A stretch of DNA of 64,000 nucleotides, taken from positions 1,534,501 to 1,598,500 of the forward strand of contig CANJKZ010000084.1 of NCBI GenBank assembly GCA_947471745.1, in the 5' to 3' direction. The position numbers were made by a program, and so were the translations under genes. Shown here piece after piece: positions 58,255-64,000 of the stretch (its first letter is position 1; every line of letters begins with the position of its first letter). The notes under the pieces were generated by a model, which saw only the letters and a list, made by a program, of their open reading frames with translations, had not been told where the DNA came from and did not search any database. The stretch is from Closterium sp. Naga37s-1. Taxonomy: Eukaryota; Streptophyta; Zygnematophyceae; Desmidiales; Closteriaceae.

Positions 58255-61152
58255 ATGGCTAGTCTCAATGTTCTTACACTTGATGCTGAGGGTCGTGCTG
58301 TTGACTTTGAGGTCTGGCTAGATGATCTGCAGCTTTTCCTACAGTGCGATAGCAAGGATGGCCTCTCACTGTTCGATCTCACGTCTGGCGCCTCTACTGC
58401 CCCTGTTGCTGATGCTGACAGTACTGTTCGCTCGCAGTGGCTCACGCGCGATACTGCTGCTCGTCTTGCTGTGCGCAATCACCTGCCGTCTACTGAGCGC
58501 GCGCACTTTAGTCAGTACAAGAGTGCTAGGGCTCTGTACGACGCTGTAGTTGCACGCTACTCCTCCCCTACCACTGCTGCCCTCAGCCGCCTCATGCTGC
58601 CGTACCTCTTTCCTAACCTTGCTGCCTTTGCTACAGTTGCTGACCTAGTTGCTCACCTCCGCACTAGTGACGCTCGCTACCGCGCTGCCCTTCCCACTGA
58701 GTTTCTTCCCACGAACTCCCCCCTCATGTACATCACCCTTTACTACCTAGTCACCCGCCTCCCTGACTCTCTCTGCTCAGTCAGGGATCACTTTCTCTCC
58801 CTTTGCCCTACCGAGCTGACTGTCGACTTGCTAGAGGAGCGCCTTGCTGCAGCTGAGAAGAGTATCTTAGCTGTTGGGGCTTCTCGCGGCGACCGTCGCA
58901 CCCCCTTCTTTGAGGGGTGTTCCCCTGTCCCCCTTCTCCCCTCTGTTGCCTCTGCTGCTGCTGTCGACCTCGTTGGCACTGAGGAGGTCGGCGCTGCGTC
59001 TGCCCCTAGTGGGCGACGCCGCACTGGCAAGGGCAAGGGAAGCAAGGGTGGTGGAGGGGGCGGTGGAGGAAGCGGTGGAGGAGGTGGAGGTGGTGGTGGG
59101 GGTGGTCCCGGGGGTGGGGGCGTCGGTGGCGGCGGTGGAGGCCGTGGAGGCGGTGGCGGAGGCGGTGGAGGCGGCGGCAGCGGTGGTGGAGGTAGCGGAG
59201 GAGGTGGTGCTGGTCGCGGTGCAGCCACGCAGCATGGAGGCCTTGGTGGCGGCCAGCGTCAGCAGCAGCTGCGCACCCGTGAGACCCCGTCTGTTCAGCA
59301 GCTTCGTGAGTGGTACGCTGGGCGTGGGAGGTCTGGGGGTGCAGGTCCCTGCGCGTACGTTCTTGGCACAGGCACTCGTAGTGGGGAGGTGTGTGGTCTC
59401 CCACACACCACGCAGCGCTGCTTCGGCCGCCTGACTGACGCTTGGCGTACTCAGTTTCCTGACGCTGTTGAGCTTCCTCGTTGGCATGATCTGCTTCTGC
59501 AGAATGTGCCTATCTTTGATCTAGACTTTGATGCTATCCTTGCTGCCATGTATGCTCTTGCTGATATTACTGAGGGTGACTGTTACCTGCGTGTCCCGCC
59601 CGACCCGGGCACTGTGGCTGCTGCTCTAGGTGCTAGTGCGGCTGCTGCTCTAGGTGCTAGTGCGTCTGCTGCTTCAGGTGCTGGTACGTCTCCTCTCTCT
59701 GGTACTGCACCTACTGAGTCCTTTCACACCTTCACACTTGACTCTGGTGCTTCGCGCTCTTTCTTTAGAGACAGCACCACGCTCACGCCGCTCCGTCGGC
59801 CTGTTGCGGTCTCCCTTGCTGACCCCTCCGGGGGCCCAGTCCTTGCACACTCCTCCACGGTTCTACCGTGTCCTGCGGCCCCGTCGGGCTTGCTGTCGGG
59901 ACTCCACCTCCCCTCGTTCTCTACGAACTTGGTGAGTGGAGCTGACCTCCAGGACGCGTGGGTTGACCAGTTCACCCCTGGAGGTCAGCCTGTGACCCAC
60001 TGCACTTGCTCTCGGACGGGCCGCCACCTGGCCACGTTCACCCGTCGGCCAGGGTCGAGTCTGTACACACTGACTACTGCGCCTCCTCCGGTCCCTGCGT
60101 CTGGTCAGGTAGCTGCGTCCAGTCAGGTGTTTGCTGCTGCGTCCAGGTCTAGTCCTGCGTCTGCCCCCTGCTCGTGTCGTCCTCTGGCGCACGAGACTCT
60201 CCTTTGGCACCACCGCCTTGGTCACCCCTCCCTGCCTCGTCTTCAAGGTATGGCCTCCCGTGCTCTTGTCTCTGGCCTCCCCAGGTCCCTCCCTCCCCTT
60301 CCTCCGAGGCCTGCCCCCACCTGTGTTCCTTGTGTCGAGGGCCGGCAGCGCGCCGCTCCTCACTCCTCCTCGTTTCCTCCGACTGAGGCCCCTCTGCAGA
60401 CTTTTCACATGGATGTGTGGGGCCCAGCCCGCGTCCGTGGACAGGGTCACGAGCGTTACTTTCTGCTGGTCGTTGACGACTACTCGCGTTACACCACAGT
60501 CTTCCCCTTGCGCAGCAAGGGTGAGGTCACTGAGGTGTTGATCGACTGGATCCGCGGTGCTCGTCGCCAGCTTAGTGAGAGTTTCGGCTCCGACCTTCCT
60601 GTTTTGCGTCTGCACTCAGACAGAGGCGGGGAGTTTTCCTCCGACCTCCTGAGAGCCTTCTGTCATTTGGAGGGCATCCGCCAGACGTTCATGCTTCCGG
60701 CCTCCCCGCAGCAAAATGGGATTGCTGAGCGCCGCATTGGCATGGTCATGGATGTCGCTCGTACGTCCATGATCCATGCGGCTGCTCCCCATTTTCTATG
60801 GCCGTTCGCGGTTCAGTACGCTGCGCATCAGATCAACCTTCAGCCTCGTGTCTCCTTGCCGGAGACCACACCTACTCTGCGGTGGACGGGGAAGGTTGGC
60901 GATGCGTCCGCATTTCGTGTCTGGGGATCTCGAGCTTTTGTCCGCGATACTACAGCGGACAAGCTGTCCTCCCATGCCTTTCCCTGTGTCTTCCTTGGCT
61001 TCCCTCCTGACGCACCCGGGTGGCAGTTCTACCACCCCACCTCGCGTCGTGTTCTGTCCTCTCAGGACGTCACGTTCGACGAGTCGGTATCGTACTACCG
61101 TCTCTTTCCCTACCGCACTGCCTCTCCCCCCCCCCCCCGCCGCTCTTCCTAG
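58255..61152 (+). CDS. E13 Gag, protease and integrase polyprotein
   Basis: 965 codons from ATG 58255 (MASLNVLTLDAEG). It contains a capsid-like region of about 200 residues (LDDLQLFLQCDS, VVARYSSPTTAALSRL), a poly-Gly tract (about residues 260-320), SVQQLREWYAGRG (about 345), the Cys/His motif CAYVLGTGTRSGEVC then H and C (about 366-389), protease TLDSGASRSFF (about 495), integrase HHRLGH, CVPCVEG, MDVWGPA, DRGGEF and NGIAERR with exact D(35)E spacing, and the C-terminal FYHPTSRRVLSSQDVTFDES. It ends out of phase (PRRSS) after a run of 13 C at about 61126-61138. The true frame continues in another phase. Confidence 0.93.
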   Translation: MASLNVLTLDAEGRAVDFEVWLDDLQLFLQCDSKDGLSLFDLTSGASTAPVADADSTVRSQWLTRDTAARLAVRNHLPSTERAHFSQYKSARALYDAVVARYSSPTTAALSRLMLPYLFPNLAAFATVADLVAHLRTSDARYRAALPTEFLPTNSPLMYITLYYLVTRLPDSLCSVRDHFLSLCPTELTVDLLEERLAAAEKSILAVGASRGDRRTPFFEGCSPVPLLPSVASAAAVDLVGTEEVGAASAPSGRRRTGKGKGSKGGGGGGGGSGGGGGGGGGGGPGGGGVGGGGGGRGGGGGGGGGGGSGGGGSGGGGAGRGAATQHGGLGGGQRQQQLRTRETPSVQQLREWYAGRGRSGGAGPCAYVLGTGTRSGEVCGLPHTTQRCFGRLTDAWRTQFPDAVELPRWHDLLLQNVPIFDLDFDAILAAMYALADITEGDCYLRVPPDPGTVAAALGASAAAALGASASAASGAGTSPLSGTAPTESFHTFTLDSGASRSFFRDSTTLTPLRRPVAVSLADPSGGPVLAHSSTVLPCPAAPSGLLSGLHLPSFSTNLVSGADLQDAWVDQFTPGGQPVTHCTCSRTGRHLATFTRRPGSSLYTLTTAPPPVPASGQVAASSQVFAAASRSSPASAPCSCRPLAHETLLWHHRLGHPSLPRLQGMASRALVSGLPRSLPPLPPRPAPTCVPCVEGRQRAAPHSSSFPPTEAPLQTFHMDVWGPARVRGQGHERYFLLVVDDYSRYTTVFPLRSKGEVTEVLIDWIRGARRQLSESFGSDLPVLRLHSDRGGEFSSDLLRAFCHLEGIRQTFMLPASPQQNGIAERRIGMVMDVARTSMIHAAAPHFLWPFAVQYAAHQINLQPRVSLPETTPTLRWTGKVGDASAFRVWGSRAFVRDTTADKLSSHAFPCVFLGFPPDAPGWQFYHPTSRRVLSSQDVTFDESVSYYRLFPYRTASPPPPRRSS

Positions 61153-61540
61153 CACCAGGTACTCCCCTGGAACACCCCCTCCCCCCCCAGGGTCCTGCCC
61201 CCTCAGGTGTGTCCCAGGTAGACCCTGCCGAGCCGGTCGAGGTAGCTGTCGACTCAGGTGCTGCTAGGGGTGCTGACCCCGCGCGTGCGGGGACTGGGGG
61301 TGCTGAGTCTGGGGGTGCTGAGTCTGGGTGTGCTGAGACTGGGCGTGCTGAGCCTGGGGGTGTGGCGCCTGAGGGTACTGTGTCTGGAGGTGCTGAGCGT
61401 GCACGTGCTGCGTCTGGAGGTGCTCTAGGTGTCCCGTCGCGGCGGGAGCCCCTCTCTCCACAGCGGCTTCGTGAGTGGTACTCTTGGCGTTGTCGGGTTG
61501 CTGCTGGGGGTGCTGCTGGTGCTGCTGGTGCTGGAGTCTT
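61129..61540 (+). pseudogene. E13 linker, first part
   Basis: After the C-run the family frame is phase 0: LFLAPGTPLEHPLPPQG, GAEP pentapeptides (61260-61430), PLSPQRLREWYSWR (61450-61490) and the start of a Gly/Ala tract. Near 61535 (after GCTGGAGTC) the frame changes again. Confidence 0.8.
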
Positions 61541-64000
61541 GGAGGTGCTGGTGGTGCTGGAGGTGGTGCTGGTGCTGGAGCTGCTAGAGGTGCTGCTGGT
61601 GCTGGAGGTGCTAGTGGAGCTACTGGAGGTACTGGCGCTGCTGGAGGTGGTGCTGGTGCTGGAGCTGCTGGAGGTGCTGCTGGTGCTGGTGCTGCTGGAG
61701 GTGGTGCTGGTGCTGGAGCTGCTGGAGGTGCTGCTGGTGCTGGAGCTGCTGGAGCTGCTGGAGGTGCTGGTGCTACTGGAGGTGGCGCTGGTGCTGGAGC
61801 TGCTGGAGGTGCTGCGGTTGCTGGTGGTGCTGGTGCTGGAGCTGCTGGAGGCGCTGTGCGGCCGCGGCCGTACTACGTTCCGCTCCTTCAGCAGGTTCTT
61901 GACTCCCCGCCTCCTCCTAGTCCTCCTCCTCCTTTCCTGAGTCCACCGCCTGTCCAGTCCCAGTCGCCGTTGCAGCCGGCCTCTCCTCTGCCTGGTCCTT
62001 CTCCTTACTCTGGTCCGACTAGAGGTCTTACGGAGCGTCGTGAGCCTGAGTCTCATCCTGCGTCGCCTGTCCGTACTGTTCGCGCTGGTCGTGTTTCGCG
62101 TCCGCGTCTTCCTCCTGTCCCAGGCACTCACTTAATGACACTGCGTCCTTCTACTGCTCCACAGCGTGTCCCTCTGCCCTCTCCTCCTGCGTCCTCTCTT
62201 CCTGACGGTCCGGACCCGGAGTCTGACTCCCTTCGTGCTGCTAGTCCTACTGTCACCCGCTTTCTGGCCACTGCTGTCACTGACCCTCTGTTTGAGTCCT
62301 CTGCTGCGTCTGCTCTTGTTGCTGAGCTTGTTGACTTTGCTGCAGCCTGTCGCCTAGACTACGCTGCTAGTCTTGTTGCTGAGTCTGCGTCTGCGTCTGT
62401 CTGTCCTCCGTCCGTCGGGGGTGAGTGTGCTCTTGGCACGGACGTCCTTGAGGACAGACAGGAGGACCTTGAGTGTTTTGCTGCTGCTTCACCTCATCTC
62501 ATGTCCATGCTGCTTGCCCCTGAGGGAGACCCGGATGCACTAAACATCCCGACCCCGCGCTCTTACGCAGAGGCGATAGAGGGTCCCTACTCCTCTCAGT
62601 GGCAGGCAGCCATGGACGCAGAGATGGCTTCCTGGAAGTCCACAGGCACCTACGTAGACGAGGTCCCCCCACCTGGGGCAAACATCGTCAGTGGCATGTG
62701 GATCTTCAGGGTGAAGCGGCCGCCGGGTTCTCCGCCTGCCTTCAAGGCGCGTTACGTTGCACGTGGCTTCAGTCAGCGACAGGCAGTTGACTTCTTTCAG
62801 ACCTTCTTCCCTACCCCGAAGATGACAACTCTTCGGGTACTGCTGCACGTTGCTGCTCAGCGTGACTACGAGCTCCACTCGCTTGACTTCAGCACAGCCT
62901 TCCTACAGGGCAGCCTGCACGAGGAGATCTGGCTGCGCCGCCCACCTGGCTTCACTGGGTCGTTTCCTACTGGTACCCAGTGGAGCCTCCGGCGGCCAGT
63001 CTATGGTCTCCGCCAGGCGCCCCGTGAGTGGCACGACACGCTCAGGACGACTCTTGCTGCTCTTGGTTTTGCTCCTTCCACTGCTGACCCTTCTCTGTTT
63101 CTACGCACTGACGCTACTCTGCCGCCGTTCTACGTTCTTGTGTACGTAGACGACCTTGTCTTTGCTACTGCTGACAGTGAGGCACTCGCCCACGTGAAGT
63201 CCGAGCTGCAGAAGAGACACACGTGCACAGATCTGAGTGAGCTCACAAGCTATCTTGGCTTGCGGATCACCCGGGACAGAGCACAGCGCACCATTACCTT
63301 GACTCAGTCACACATGGTGCAGCAGGTCCTTCAGCGCTTCGGCTTCACCTACTCCTCGCCACAGTCCACTCCTCTGCCTACCGGTCACTCGCTCTCAGCT
63401 CCACCTTCGGACGAGTCCGTAGAGCCGAGTGGCCCGTATCCAGAGCTTGTGGGCTGCCTCATGTACCTGATGACTTGCACACGACCTGACCTCGCATACC
63501 CTCTCAGCCTTCTGGCTCGCTACGTGGCTCCCGGCAGGCACCGAAAGGTGCACTGGGATGCTGCGAAGAGGGTGTTGCGATACTTGTGCAGTACATCGGG
63601 CATGGGGCTCGTGCTTGGAGGACGGGCTCAAGTTGTCCTCACTGGTCACGCTGACGCCTCCTGGGTTGACGACTTGGCTACGCAGCGGTCGTCACAGGGT
63701 TACACCTTCAGCCTTGGCTCCGGTTCTGTCTCCTGGCGGTCTACCCGCTCTTCTTCTGTTTTCAGCTCCAGTTGCGAGGCTGAGATCTACGCTGGGGCCA
63801 TGGCTGCACAGGAGCTTCGCTGGCTCACCTACCTGCTGACCGACTTGGGAGAGGCGCCTCGTTCTCCTCCAGTTCTGTACGTCGACAACAAGGCCATGCT
63901 GGCCTTGTGTCAGGAGCACAGACTGGAGCACAGAACGAAGCACATTGCTCTGCGTTACTTCCTTGCTCGAGAGTTGCAGCAGCGTGGCCAGCTTCGTCTT
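61540..64000 (+). CDS. E13 linker end, reverse transcriptase and RNase H, open to window end
   Basis: In phase 2 the sequence reads Gly/Ala tract, RPRPYYVPLLQQ near 61860, the RT-leading region, then RT: MTTLRVLLHVAAQ (62822), LDFSTAFLQG, YGLRQAPREW and YVDDLVFATAD (63140). RNase H has HADASWVDD (63650), SCEAEIYAG and YVDNKAMLAL (63880). No stop is seen in the parts I translated up to base 64000, where it is cut by the window. It closely matches E3 but without the frameshift before RT. The C-terminal 40 or so codons, the 3' UTR and the 3' LTR should lie just outside. Confidence 0.88.

Larger units (their letters stand above)
56629..64000 (+). mobile_element. E13: copia element (subfamily I), runs off the window
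   Basis: 5' LTR, PBS, leader, complete Gag-Pro-IN, linker, RT and most of RNase H are present, with the 3' end outside. It lies inside E12a. GACTG at 56624-56628 would be the left target duplication. Its Gag-Pro-IN ORF is the best-preserved in the window and serves as reference for the family. Two frame changes, both in low-complexity DNA, are its only obvious lesions. Confidence 0.93.

Overview
This window is eukaryotic transposable-element DNA. I found no cellular gene I could support. Ty1/copia polyproteins (Gag, protease, integrase, reverse transcriptase, RNase H in that order), a Ty3/gypsy chromovirus with a chromodomain, and primer-binding sites matching the 3' end of plant initiator-Met tRNA (TGGTATCAGAGC) point to the green lineage. 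The GC-rich copia families resemble ones I associate loosely with streptophyte algae such as Closterium; that is a low-confidence guess from memory, not a search result.

Layout: E1 (1-1132, +) is a copia pol fragment joined head-to-head to E2 (1133-13424, -), a copia element cut off in pol, carrying a 217-bp solo LTR in its protease gene and interrupted in its leader by E3 (6339-13254, -), a young copia element with identical 132-bp LTRs. Unassigned AT-richer DNA follows (13425-14563), then copia E5 (14564-21916, -), more unassigned DNA (21917-23192) and copia E6 (23193-31031, -). A decayed gypsy element (31037-31529, continuing at 50672-52238) was split by copia E7 (31530-50666, +). E7 was split by copia E8 (32120-44671, -), and E8 by a different copia family, E9 (33358-39815, +). 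Every level of this nest has a 5-bp target-site duplication, and LTR divergence falls from E7 to E8 to E9. The right end holds a piece of a second gypsy (52239-52412), a truncated copia E11 (52413-53793, +), pieces of a third copia family E12 (53794-56628, -), and copia E13 (56629-64000, +), which runs off the window.

The main family (E1, E2, E3, E5, E6, E7, E8, E11, E13) has three subfamilies by LTR: I (E3, E5, E13), II (E2, E7, E8, E11) and III (E6). E1 is placed with I by protein only. Shared features are tiny LTRs (118-144 bp), a 0.5-1.6 kb GC-rich tandem-repeat leader whose repeat differs between subfamilies and even copies, usually a hairpin just after the PBS, a poly-Gly tract and an atypical Cys/His motif in Gag, and a long Gly/Ala-rich insert between integrase and RT. 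A motif of the form SPQQLREW occurs twice per polyprotein, once before the Gag Cys/His motif and once before the Gly/Ala tract. Most copies are broken by stops, often CAG to TAG, and by frameshifts. E3 and E8 have lost the N-terminal half of Gag although both have LTRs and target-site duplications, suggesting mobilisation with Gag supplied in trans.

Coordinates of LTRs and duplications were read base by base; divergence counts were made by eye.
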